A DNA stretch of 64,000 nt from Candidatus Heimdallarchaeota archaeon (GTDB lineage: Archaea > Asgardarchaeota > Heimdallarchaeia > Heimdallarchaeales > Heimdallarchaeaceae), in assembly GCA_018238545.1 (NCBI GenBank), contig JABCTC010000015.1:1-64000 (forward strand), written 5' to 3'. A program made the translations under genes and the position numbers. A model generated the notes under the pieces. The model made no database searches. It saw only the letters and a program-made list of their open reading frames with translations, and was not told the origin of the DNA. Positions 27,545-36,213 of this stretch are shown piece by piece; position 1 is the stretch's first letter; each line of letters begins with the position of its first letter.

Positions 27545-27628
27545 ACGTAAATTTTTACAAAGTAATAATGATGCTTATTTGTCTTCTTGTCTTATTAGAC
27601 AAAGCTAGGTAAATGTCGTGCTTAGAGG

Positions 27629-28888
27629 TCATGATATAGGGCGAAGACACTCTATACTCACTCTGAGTGGATACATCACGTATCCTCCTACCCCGTTCAC
27701 CTTGCGTTTAGGCAAGGCTTTCGGATCGCTTTTTATCAGAATATTATATGCAGCATTAACATCAGCATTGATCAAGTGGCCTTGAGCTGAACGAAACAGC
27801 CCTCGGTGGATTCTTTTCCCTTTGTAATTTTTCCGCTTTTTAGGGAACTCATTATCCAGGAAACTGCTTTTAGAGGTGTATTGTTCAGGAATCGTCTCAA
27901 CTTTTATCCCTCGTTCTGTTCCTTTGTATTTTAGCAAATCGATGATTTTCAAGAATGGGATGGTGACGAACATCTGGGTGGTTTTTTTCCAAAAATGCAT
28001 TCCTTGTTTCCATAGCTCATTATACCCTATCACCACTTCATGTAGCCCTCGTTCCACCCACAAGTCAACCAGATACTTGGTTAATTTGTGGATAGCATCG
28101 TTTAGCTTTTTTCTCCACTTTTCTTTGAGCTTATAGTAAGCTGGACCATATTTTAGACGATTATTCGATTGCAATTGTTTTCTCTGTTGCTGACTATACT
28201 GTAGTTGTAGTTTCTTCTGTTCTTTCAGATAATACTGTGTAATTGATTTTATCCCTTTCCCTGCGTCTTTGATAACAATCGGTCTTCCTCCGAGGTTATC
28301 CACGAAAGCGGCAAGGTTGTCCATCCCTAAATCCACAGCTCCTTTTCTGGTCAACTTTTTCCTGAGATTGGGTATACTCTTGAGATAAACAAGTTCAAGG
28401 GTATAGTGAGTTCTTCGGGGAATGATTCTTACTTCTCTTAACTCTGCTTGAGCTGTTAGCCTTGTCTTGTAAGTGTACTTCACTTTCTTAGGTAACACTA
28501 ACCATCCATTGACAATACGTGCTTGTTGATTGGTGAAGATAGCTACTACTTCCCCATCCTTCTTTTTGTAGTTAGGTGGATTAGGCATGGCAAAAAACAA
28601 TGTTGGGTTCTTCTTCCACTCTTGTTTCGCTCGGAAAAAGCTCTTCCAGGTTCTAGAAAGGAGTTTGAGAGTTTGTTGGGCAACATGAGCAGGAAGGACT
28701 CTGTAGCATTCTTCCTGTTTCAACTGTCTGTCAAGATCATAGTAAAAGAGAAGTTTACTTGTTTGCTTCAAGGAGGTTTTTATCAGAAAATTTGCCCAAT
28801 TATAGAGATTTTTTGCTTGATGACAGATTCTGCTCAGTGCTGGATGATACTCCACTTCTATACGCTCTGCTCGCAGTACCTTTGCCAT
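27629..28888 (-). mobile_element. tnpB: IS200/IS605-type TnpB (copy 1), stand-alone
   Basis: A 419-residue RNA-guided nuclease/OrfB protein. RuvC-I is GAVDLGMDNL and RuvC-III is INADVNAAYNI. The usual Glu of RuvC-II (hIE) is replaced by Gly-Tyr in VIGYNELWKQ; a Glu conserved between both copies lies in IPEQYTSK and may take its place. The four-cysteine zinc finger is absent; a KGKRIHRGLFRSAQG loop is found instead, as in a known Cys-less subgroup. No TnpA transposase is next to it. The gene is visibly richer in G/C than its surroundings, suggesting recent arrival. A guide (omega) RNA would be expected overlapping or following the 3' end, below 27629. Confidence 0.88.
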
Positions 28889-29124
28889 CTTTCGTTGACC
28901 CAGAGTTCATTATAAAAACTCCCGTAATATGCGCTTTAAACACTCCATTTAAACTGATACAATTGTAGCGAATATGACTACAAGACAAAAATTTATTATA
29001 AACAAAATACGTGGAATTTTGTAGTTTTATGTGTCTGTAATAAAGATTTACAAATTCTAAATTTCTGGAGTGTATCATTCTTGTAATACTTGTTTTTAAG
29101 AAGCATAAAACGGACTTATTTTTT

Positions 29125-29328
29125 ATGAAATTCTTCAACTATTTCGATGTTCCTGAAGAAGAACTCGAAACAGAAGGTGTTCTAAATTATCTTAAATCAG
29201 TTTTTAAAGAGATTGATGCACCAGAAGGTAGAATTCTTGCTTGGTATAAACTTTCCCACGAGGATAAAGGGATGAGTAGAATCTGTGCTATCTATGAAGT
29301 TAAAGACAAAATAAGAAGCGCAAGATGA
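29125..29328 (+). CDS. Small hypothetical protein (67 aa)
   Basis: A 67-residue acidic/basic mixed protein, predicted as one helix-rich domain (VPEEELETEGVLNYLKSVFKEI) followed by two strands (GRILAWYKLSHED and ICAIYEVKD). No family is recognised. Codon composition resembles genuine genes nearby, and a run of T/A with weak TATA character lies just upstream. It sits between the TnpB copy and another small gene, so it could be cargo or an ordinary chromosomal gene. Confidence 0.45.
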   Translation: MKFFNYFDVPEEELETEGVLNYLKSVFKEIDAPEGRILAWYKLSHEDKGMSRICAIYEVKDKIRSAR

Positions 29329-29420
29329 TGTGAAACTTAGCAAAAAATGGTTTTTCTTTATTTCATCTACAGTTTGTTTATTGTTTTTATATGAAAAACA
29401 CGCAATATTAAAGGGAGAAC

Positions 29421-29684
29421 ATGATTAGCATAAGGGAAGAAAAGAAAAGAAATCCAATAAAATTACAGAATAGATACCCTCATCTTGGAAGAGCACTAGA
29501 TCTTTTAGATTCTCAAACAATTCGCGATAGAATGATGGGTTATGCTCTCGTTACAACTTGTTTTCATCTTTGCCCAGAAGAAATGAGAGAATTTATACAC
29601 GAAAAGTGGAAGAATGAAGAGCTAGTAAAGGGGAGGATAAAAAAAGAATTTATTGAATATTGTATCAAAAAATTTGATGTTTAA
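29421..29684 (+). CDS. Small hypothetical protein (87 aa)
   Basis: An 87-residue, mostly helical, basic protein with two cysteines (CFHLC). The ATG follows AAGGGAGA, a good ribosome-binding site, which supports translation. No family is recognised. It faces the HEAT-repeat gene at its 3' side: the two stop codons are almost adjacent (convergent). Confidence 0.55.
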   Translation: MISIREEKKRNPIKLQNRYPHLGRALDLLDSQTIRDRMMGYALVTTCFHLCPEEMREFIHEKWKNEELVKGRIKKEFIEYCIKKFDV

Positions 29685-29685
29685 T

Positions 29686-30465
29686 TTAATTTTTACTTAC
29701 ATTTTCTGCGACAGGAAAGTATGTGGGATAGATTAACTTGGCGAAATTTTGATATATTTCTACACTATAATCTTTTGTTTCAATAAGAGATTCTAGTTTT
29801 ACTATTTCTGATTCAGTATATCCTTTCATATCTGGAAATGATTCAGGATCACCATAATCTAATATCTTGACTACAAATTCATCTAGTTTAGTCAGCTCAA
29901 GATAGGATTCAATTATCAGATGAATATGTGGAGTTAGTTTCTCAATAATCTCTTCTTCCTTCACAGAATTTGTAATTCTAATTACTGAAAGAATAGCAGC
30001 TCTCTTTGTTATGTAATCTCGAGCATATGCTACATTTTTGAGCGGATATAAAACATCTACATCATCTAAGTATCCAATAGCTCTTATGGCGGCATATTGT
30101 AAATCATAACCACTTTCTTCGAGCATTTTGATGAGATAAGGTTTAGAATCATAATGTTTTAGTTTACCTAATACCTCTAAGATCGTTAGTTTAGTAGATA
30201 AAGAACTTCTTTCAACGAGATCATGTAGATGAGTTAAAACCTCTTTCTTTGATTCTGGGTATTTGGAAGTAAGAAATAGTATAGAAGAAGCTGCAGCATT
30301 TCTCACATTCCATTCCGAATCTTCTAACAGCGGTAGTAGTTTTTTTACTGTTTTTGCTTTACCCTTAATCTGTTGAAATAATGCAAAGTGAACTCTGTCT
30401 AATGGAATCTCACTTTGTAATTTTTTACCCATGCCTAATCCTTTAAGGAAATTCTCAACACTCAT
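29686..30465 (-). CDS. HEAT-repeat protein, last gene of the MoxR-VWA operon
   Basis: A 259-residue protein of repeated helix pairs. Repeats of 30-35 residues are visible, for example VKKLLPLLEDSEWNVRNAAA, THLHDLVERSSLSTKLTILE and PYLIKMLEESGYDLQYAAIR, with the Asp-Val-Arg type turn of PBS/HEAT scaffolds. It would hold partner proteins and has no catalytic motif. The start overlaps the preceding gene's stop by four bases (ATGA), so it is translationally coupled to the zincin-like protein and belongs to the five-gene operon running down from 35616. Confidence 0.85.
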   Translation of the reverse strand: MSVENFLKGLGMGKKLQSEIPLDRVHFALFQQIKGKAKTVKKLLPLLEDSEWNVRNAAASSILFLTSKYPESKKEVLTHLHDLVERSSLSTKLTILEVLGKLKHYDSKPYLIKMLEESGYDLQYAAIRAIGYLDDVDVLYPLKNVAYARDYITKRAAILSVIRITNSVKEEEIIEKLTPHIHLIIESYLELTKLDEFVVKILDYGDPESFPDMKGYTESEIVKLESLIETKDYSVEIYQNFAKLIYPTYFPVAENVSKN

Positions 30466-32042
30466 AATTCAAACAGTCCTTCTTTTATTAGATACGCAAT
30501 TGCACCTCTTTGTGGTTGGGTCAATTTGCGTAAATAAGTATAATCAACATTGCTCACATCAACCTTATCTTCAGATTCTTCATCTAAATCAAATTTGTAA
30601 GCGTCTTTTCTTTTAGTTACTTGAACAGCTCTTGTTACAACCGGTAAATTATACGGAGACAGAGGTTGATGTTTTGTTTTATGAACAGCGAATAGTGTTG
30701 AAACGTGAATTCCACCAATCTTCTTGAATACAATTACATCAGCAAATGCAGGAAGAATCGTCTTGAAATCATCCCTGTACAGTGCCATATGGTTATGAAG
30801 TATAACAAGTTGATCTATTCCTATTCCATAATCATTAACTTCAAAAACATATACTTTCTTTTGATCAACTTTGACATAGCCTTTGGATTCTATTCTTGGT
30901 TTTTCATCTTGTAGCTGACCGAAAGTTGAAAATTTCTTTCTATATACCTTTCTAGTATATTCATCAATGATTTTCCAACCATATGCATAAACAGACCAGA
31001 TATCTGTCCATCTACTTCGTGTAGAGTGCCATTTCTCAACAACACCTTCAGAATGCAGATTTTTATTTACCGCAAGCAAATCCTTTACTTCGTCCCAAGT
31101 GAATTCTTCCAACAGATTAATATCTGATTTATAATTGAATAGTTTGCTGAAAAGCTCTTTTTCATTTTCAACTTTGGTTTCAAGCCTTCTTATTACAGCT
31201 AAACTAAATTCACCAATGGGAGGAGCTAAAAATGATTTCAACTCATTTGGTAATTTTGGTTCTTTATCCTCAACACTTTTCTTGAACTCATAATCGCCTG
31301 ATTTTATAAGATATTCAATGCCTTTTGCTTGAACATAATGTGCAAAACCTTCATCAATTAGCTCATGCAGATGCTTTTTCCTTGATACTTTTGCTCTTTC
31401 AGATAGATAGTTTATAGCTTCAATTGAAAAATTATTGAATAGAGTATATTTTCGTGCAATTTCAGGAGGGATGTAAAAATCTTCTACACCAGCTTCGGTG
31501 AACAATCTAATTACACCAATTAAATCTTGGAAATATTGCCATGCCCAAGCATGTCCATCAGATGATTCTTTGTTTAATTGAAAAACATTGTTTGTCATTA
31601 ATTCCTTCAGAACAGTGTCTATCTGATAAAGTCTTGAGAGTATTTGTGGTGAGTTTGACTCAGTTTTTTCATTCATGTAAGCATGAGCAAAGGCATGAAT
31701 TAGCATTACTCTAAGAGTGAATTCCTGTTCTTTGTTAAGTTCATAAGAAGGAGCTGAAAGATAAATCAAAGTAGGTAGAGAATTATAGATTGTTTCTTTT
31801 CCAACTGGCAAGAAATCGTTTATACGAGCAGACTTAAGATGAGTTATTTGTTCAGCCGTCAAAATAGCTTGTGGGGTACCAGTTATTTCAATAACTCTAT
31901 TTACCGAAACATGCAAATCTGGGTTAACAAAAAGCAATGCACGATAGTTTTCAGGAGTTTCGCCTACGAGAGCTTTGAAATCGTCTCTTGCCAAATTATA
32001 AACTCGGACTATCTCATCAAATTCAGTTTCTGTTTTAAGCAT
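30462..32042 (-). CDS. Zincin-like protein with altered active site (HxxxH, no catalytic Glu)
   Basis: A 526-residue cytoplasmic protein of no recognised family. LIHAFAHAYMNE (H116, H120) sits in a helix as HExxH does in zincins, and a later HELIDEGFAHYV (Glu231) resembles the gluzincin third-ligand helix. If this is right, zinc ligands H, H and E are kept but the catalytic Glu of HExxH is Ala, giving a metal-binding pseudo-peptidase. A beta-rich C-terminal part (about 380-526) follows. Its start overlaps the VWA stop by eight bases and its stop overlaps the HEAT start, so it is a fixed member of the operon. The zincin reading is inference from motif spacing. Confidence 0.6.
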   Translation of the reverse strand: MLKTETEFDEIVRVYNLARDDFKALVGETPENYRALLFVNPDLHVSVNRVIEITGTPQAILTAEQITHLKSARINDFLPVGKETIYNSLPTLIYLSAPSYELNKEQEFTLRVMLIHAFAHAYMNEKTESNSPQILSRLYQIDTVLKELMTNNVFQLNKESSDGHAWAWQYFQDLIGVIRLFTEAGVEDFYIPPEIARKYTLFNNFSIEAINYLSERAKVSRKKHLHELIDEGFAHYVQAKGIEYLIKSGDYEFKKSVEDKEPKLPNELKSFLAPPIGEFSLAVIRRLETKVENEKELFSKLFNYKSDINLLEEFTWDEVKDLLAVNKNLHSEGVVEKWHSTRSRWTDIWSVYAYGWKIIDEYTRKVYRKKFSTFGQLQDEKPRIESKGYVKVDQKKVYVFEVNDYGIGIDQLVILHNHMALYRDDFKTILPAFADVIVFKKIGGIHVSTLFAVHKTKHQPLSPYNLPVVTRAVQVTKRKDAYKFDLDEESEDKVDVSNVDYTYLRKLTQPQRGAIAYLIKEGLFEL

Positions 32043-33420
32043 GCATCATACTCTCCCTTAAAATTTGTTCTCCCAGCTTCTTTATTTGAGCAGGATCGAT
32101 GAGAATGGGTCGTGTTATACCCTTCAACATCTGTTTTGTGTGAATGAACAACTCCTTATTACGTAGAGATTCAGTTCCCATAAGGAAATAAGAAATGTTC
32201 CAATTTCTTGTTCTATCATTTTTAAGATGTTTGAAAATCCCATTGAGTTGAATCAAACAATCTATTGTTTCTGGTTTCGTTTTGGTTTGAATTTCAGAGA
32301 AGTATTTCTGCAACTCCTCATTTTTCCGATAATTATATGGAAAAGTAGGAACATTGGGCATACCGTCTGTAACTATTGTGAAGTATACATCAATATCTTT
32401 ATCCACACGTTGTTTTTTTGCGTGATCAATAGCAGTCTGAACGGCTTGAACCATGTAAGTCTTACCCTTTGCGTCAGCTGTTAGAAGGTAATTTTCCATT
32501 TTACTGTCATCATCAACGACAGTTGGGTTCTTTCTAACAGGAACTACGGCAAGTTTGAACATGTCAAATCTTTTCCTTTTTCGACGATTCAGTATTTTAA
32601 AGTAATAGTATAGACTTAAACTAGTTAAGAGGGCCCCATCTAGCCTTGACATTTTACCTTCAAAAACAGCCTTCTTCATAGATTGACTCATATCTACAAT
32701 AAGATACACAAGTGATCGTCTATCTTTTTTCACACGAATTATATCTTCCTGTTTAACAGAAGTTGGTGGTATATTTTGAGAACTCAAAATTGCGCTTTTA
32801 TAAGTCTCTCTAAGTCTTATTGTGCCCCTAGGTCTCTTTTGTACTTCATCGATAGGTGCTACTGATATTTGTTTTAAAAGAAAACGACCAAGAATCTTTC
32901 CAAGCAAATCCATAACACTTTCTCTAGAAATACGCTTCTTCCTACCAAAGGCATCGGTTATTTCAATGTCTATTATCTCTTGTAATTGGTTGAGTTTTTC
33001 TGCTAACTGATCTAAATCAACAGATCCTTCATATTTAAGATTACGAAGCAGATCTTGTATATACTTGAGAATTTCTTCTAGAGTTTGTAGCTCATTACGA
33101 TTTACTCTTTCCAATACATCTGGTAGAATCCTATCACCCATAAACCGTAGAATTTTGAGTTCGTTTAGCAAGCGTTCTTCTTCTGGAGCTGTCAAATATG
33201 TTGTCATTATCTTCTGAACAATATTCTCCATCGCCACAGCATTTTTTGCAGCAAGAGAAAGAACTGCTCCTTCACGAGAACTTCTTCCTAAATGAGGATT
33301 ACGCCATAACCTAAGTACTTGAGCAGCATCTTCAAAATCTAAGATGAATTCAACGTCTCCATATGCTTGAATAGGATCAGTGAATTCTTCTGCTGTTATG
33401 AAATTTATTCTATGGGGCAT
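32035..33420 (-). CDS. VWA domain protein, partner of the MoxR ATPase
   Basis: About 461 residues. A long helical N-terminal half (about 20-200) precedes a von Willebrand A domain with a complete MIDAS: IVDMSQSM (Asp-x-Ser-x-Ser, near residue 243) and a later TIVTDGMPN Asp. In MoxR-VWA pairs the VWA protein binds Mg2+ and presents substrates to the AAA+ ring for remodelling. The reading frame extends seven codons upstream to an ATG at 33441, but the ATG at 33420 has GGAG eight bases before it and is preferred. It follows the MoxR gene closely and overlaps the zincin-like gene. Confidence 0.88.
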   Translation of the reverse strand: MPHRINFITAEEFTDPIQAYGDVEFILDFEDAAQVLRLWRNPHLGRSSREGAVLSLAAKNAVAMENIVQKIMTTYLTAPEEERLLNELKILRFMGDRILPDVLERVNRNELQTLEEILKYIQDLLRNLKYEGSVDLDQLAEKLNQLQEIIDIEITDAFGRKKRISRESVMDLLGKILGRFLLKQISVAPIDEVQKRPRGTIRLRETYKSAILSSQNIPPTSVKQEDIIRVKKDRRSLVYLIVDMSQSMKKAVFEGKMSRLDGALLTSLSLYYYFKILNRRKRKRFDMFKLAVVPVRKNPTVVDDDSKMENYLLTADAKGKTYMVQAVQTAIDHAKKQRVDKDIDVYFTIVTDGMPNVPTFPYNYRKNEELQKYFSEIQTKTKPETIDCLIQLNGIFKHLKNDRTRNWNISYFLMGTESLRNKELFIHTKQMLKGITRPILIDPAQIKKLGEQILRESMMHA

Positions 33421-33454
33421 GTTATTATCTCCAATGGGCACTAGAAATGCCTGT

Positions 33455-35002
33455 TTAGATGTAATCTACTCTCAACAATTGCTCGTAAGATGGTCTAAGA
33501 CTCTCAATAATTGTTGCTCGAATTTTGTCTTTGTATTTATCTAAACCTTCAAACTTTACAATCAAATCTGCTAATTCATTATCACTTAATGCCTTCATCT
33601 TTGAAATATCTTCAGAGATATCTTGTACACTTATAGAAACTTCCGATTCTTTTATAGATGTTCTTAGTAGAATCTTGATTTGTTGAAGAGCATCATTGAG
33701 CATCGAAACTGGTATATCATAAGCATTCATTGTACTACGCAGCTTCTCTAAAGTTATGACATTGACATCTGTAGCTGTTTCTCTAGCTTGCAAAAGCACT
33801 GTTTCACCGATGATATTGTTCATAGTACGTAAATCGATGTGAGGATTTCTTTGTGGATCATGAATTTCATCAAGACCAGAATAGAAATCGGTACGTGCCA
33901 TACGACTTTCTGAACGAATGTCCTTTGATTTTAGGTTGCTAGGTAAAGAATTATTTCCAAGATACGCAAGAAAATCTACTGCAAGTCTGCTAACAAAATC
34001 TGTAGTGTCTTTTTCCAATTCATGTAATTGAATAATGGAAGGATTTGCTGTGATTTTTTTACTTGAAAGAACAATCTGCTCTTCAAACATATCGCGTATA
34101 ATTTGTTCTCTACTTTCAACAGAACGTGCGGGCCACAGTACTTCAGGAATACGATTGATAATAGGTTGACTTTCTTCTCCAAAGACGGTTAATGGCGCGT
34201 TAGATGTGAAGATTACAGCTCCATCAATGTAAACTGGTTCTCCTTGGATATTGTATTTAATACCCATTGGTTCTTCGAGAAAACCCATCAATGATTCTAA
34301 TAGTGTTAAGGGGAGCCTCTGAATTTCATTTACAACTAATATACCATGGGAAAGAACGCCTACCTTATGCGAAGTAGCGGCATAAGTAGTCTGAGTTTCT
34401 TTGCCAAACAACTCTTCTAAGTTTTCGACACCAGCAAGTAACATATAGAGACTTTCAGGGTCATTTCTTGGATCAAGTTGCGCTCTTCGGACTAGTGTTT
34501 TTGTTGCTTCAAGTTTTCCTAGCCTACTTACTACTTCTTTTGGAGAAATTTCAAGTATACTATTTGTATTATCTAATTGTACAGGACTACCTTCATCAGA
34601 CAAAATACCTTCGATTTTTTGTCTGCAGTAAGGACATAGAGATTGCATAACTCTAATTCCAGCAAAAGGATTTGATGGGAAGTTATTGATAATATCTACA
34701 ATGTATCCAGCGTCTTCTAGGAATGGACAACCACCGATGTGATATTTGTTGTTGTTGATTTCTCTAACGATATGGTCAAGCAACACCCTTGCAAAAAGAG
34801 TTTTGGCTTCACCTGTTGGACCTGTGATTAAGACTTTACCACCAACAGCTAATTTATCCATAACAAGTTTTTTTCCAATTTCATTACCACGAACAGTAAC
34901 GTCTTTAGAAACTCTATCACGGAACTCTGGATTCATCAATATTGAACGGACAGAATAACCAGAATAACCATCCTTCATTATATTTCCAATTGAAATTGTC
35001 AT
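33455..35002 (-). CDS. MoxR/ChlI-type AAA+ ATPase
   Basis: A 515-residue AAA+ protein. Walker A is GPTGEAKT (61-68), the GxxGxAKT form of MoxR proteins. Walker B reads ILVVNE (221-226) with Asn for the first Asp, a form I recall from a chelatase-like branch with INELPDL. Sensor 1 is FTSNAPL and an arginine-bearing segment IINRIPEVLWP follows. Between Walker A and B is an insert with cysteines (C92, and the pair CPYC at 123-126) that may bind zinc. MoxR ATPases with VWA partners act as chaperones for metal insertion or complex assembly. It starts 17 bp after the Arf-like gene. Confidence 0.88.
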   Translation of the reverse strand: MTISIGNIMKDGYSGYSVRSILMNPEFRDRVSKDVTVRGNEIGKKLVMDKLAVGGKVLITGPTGEAKTLFARVLLDHIVREINNNKYHIGGCPFLEDAGYIVDIINNFPSNPFAGIRVMQSLCPYCRQKIEGILSDEGSPVQLDNTNSILEISPKEVVSRLGKLEATKTLVRRAQLDPRNDPESLYMLLAGVENLEELFGKETQTTYAATSHKVGVLSHGILVVNEIQRLPLTLLESLMGFLEEPMGIKYNIQGEPVYIDGAVIFTSNAPLTVFGEESQPIINRIPEVLWPARSVESREQIIRDMFEEQIVLSSKKITANPSIIQLHELEKDTTDFVSRLAVDFLAYLGNNSLPSNLKSKDIRSESRMARTDFYSGLDEIHDPQRNPHIDLRTMNNIIGETVLLQARETATDVNVITLEKLRSTMNAYDIPVSMLNDALQQIKILLRTSIKESEVSISVQDISEDISKMKALSDNELADLIVKFEGLDKYKDKIRATIIESLRPSYEQLLRVDYI

Positions 35003-35019
35003 TGTATTTTCCTCTTATT

Positions 35020-35616
35020 TTATTGATTATTTTCTTCTTCTGAAGGAAATTGAACTTTAATAGGTTGTATTTTTTCTAATAATGCTTCTTTTTCTTCCCA
35101 AGGTTTAATGTAACCCATATGGATTACTTTTTTCATCCATTTCAGAGATTCAATTAATGAATCTACGTCTGGAACCTCAAAAAGGTTCCATATACGATCT
35201 GTTAAACGTATGAGAGACATATTTTCTATTAATTCTCCTCTAGTCAAAGCTCCTTGTAAGTCAGTATTGTAAGCACAGACTGCTATAGGAAGATCGTCTA
35301 CTTCCTCGTCCCAAATAATTTTTTCCCAGAAATAATTACGCTCATGTTTAATCATTTCTTCTTTCGTTGCATCAATAAGATAGAGAATTCCTTCAAAAGG
35401 GATAAATTGTTTAGGTGCGAATTTTAGCTTTTCAGCATATGGAAGTTCATTCAAACAGCTATCAATGATAAATTCATTTAAAGAAGTATTAGAACGCATT
35501 AGCAAAACACGGTTGCGAGTTGCTGGAAGGTTGTTTCCCATAACCAATACCGATGTTTCAGGATAGCCAAGCTTTCTACGAATAGTTTGAAATGTTCGTT
35601 GGATGAAGTTAGTCAT
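35020..35616 (-). CDS. Arf-like pseudo-GTPase, first gene of the MoxR-VWA operon
   Basis: A 198-residue protein. The second half follows Arf/Sar small GTPases: a strand FEGILYLIDATKEEM (Arf: GLIFVVDS), a helix with NYFWEKIIWDEEVDDLPIAV, the G4 region AYNTDL where Arf has ANKQDL, then ALTRGELIENMSLIRL and a closing helix SLIESLKWMKKVI (Arf: LYEGLDWLSN). The first half lacks the P-loop (GNNLPATR stands in its place) and the WDxGGQ switch II. G4 has lost Asn and Lys but keeps Asp. It should therefore not bind or hydrolyse GTP normally and may be an adaptor. It shares an A/T-rich promoter region with the divergent Nudix gene. Confidence 0.72.
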   Translation of the reverse strand: MTNFIQRTFQTIRRKLGYPETSVLVMGNNLPATRNRVLLMRSNTSLNEFIIDSCLNELPYAEKLKFAPKQFIPFEGILYLIDATKEEMIKHERNYFWEKIIWDEEVDDLPIAVCAYNTDLQGALTRGELIENMSLIRLTDRIWNLFEVPDVDSLIESLKWMKKVIHMGYIKPWEEKEALLEKIQPIKVQFPSEEENNQ

Positions 35617-35638
35617 TGGGCTTCGCTAAAGAATTTGG

Positions 35639-35656
35639 AATATAAATCTTTAAATG
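35639..35656. promoter_or_regulatory. Divergent promoter region, pseudo-GTPase operon / Nudix gene
   Basis: The 70 bp between the two divergent starts contains AATATAAATCTTTAAATG. Read on the plus strand TATAAATC lies about 40 bp before the Nudix ATG (35686). On the minus strand ATTTAAAGA lies about 30 bp before the pseudo-GTPase ATG (35616). Either or both could serve as TATA boxes. Confidence 0.4.
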
Positions 35657-35685
35657 TTTTATGAATCCGAAGGAAAAAGTTTTTG

Positions 35686-36204
35686 ATGTTATTTTCTCAT
35701 CTCATCAAGATGAAAACAGATATCCTAAATATTGTTGTAGCAGGAATCAGATGGGGAGAAAAGTGGTTATTAATTAATCGTAGTAAAGGAGATTATCAAA
35801 AGAAGTGGGCTTTAGTTGGAGGAAAATTAGAGAAGAATGAAGAATTAAAAGAAGCCATTTTGAGAGAAATTTCTGAGGAAACAGGATTAAAGGTTAAGTG
35901 GGAAGGGATTAAAGGAACGTTGAATGAAAGATTGATAGAAGTAGAGAAAGAAAACAACGTCAGGCATTTCATAATCATATTATGTCAAGTAAGTACAAAA
36001 GAAGGGAAGTTGTCTCCAATGGATGAGGGAGAGTTGAAATGGTTCACTTTGAAGGAAATTAATTCAAGTAAGAATCAGATTATTCCTTCCGACTATTACA
36101 TGATATCAGAACTCTTACTTAAGGAAAAGAAAACCAAAGCAGTTGAAATAGAGATGGTGCAGAATAAAGAAGAACTAAAGCTAACTAAAATTCATGAATA
36201 CTAA
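35686..36204 (+). CDS. Nudix hydrolase
   Basis: About 172 residues. The Nudix box is complete: GGKLEKNEELKEAILREISEETGL fits GX5EX7REUXEEXGU, with the REISEE core that binds Mg2+. Nudix enzymes cleave nucleoside diphosphates linked to another group, such as oxidised dNTPs, ADP-ribose or caps. The strand RHFIIILCQVS is typical. A lysine/glutamate-rich C-terminal helix (about 145-170) extends beyond the domain. The frame opens with TTG directly before the ATG used here; a further ATG at 35710 begins closer to the conserved domain. The substrate is not predictable. Confidence 0.9.
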   Translation: MLFSHLIKMKTDILNIVVAGIRWGEKWLLINRSKGDYQKKWALVGGKLEKNEELKEAILREISEETGLKVKWEGIKGTLNERLIEVEKENNVRHFIIILCQVSTKEGKLSPMDEGELKWFTLKEINSSKNQIIPSDYYMISELLLKEKKTKAVEIEMVQNKEELKLTKIHEY

Positions 36205-36213
36205 TACTTTAGA

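Noticed and set aside
28800-29138. A 112-codon minus-strand reading frame overlapping the 5' end of TnpB copy 1
   Set aside because: It overlaps a conserved gene in another frame on the same strand, has Ser/Tyr-rich sequence without domain pattern and no ribosome-binding site.
33455-35002. Loss of ATPase activity because Walker B has Asn instead of Asp
   Set aside because: I recall related chelatase-like ATPases with the same Asn-Glu form and the catalytic Glu is kept, so this is probably a subfamily trait.
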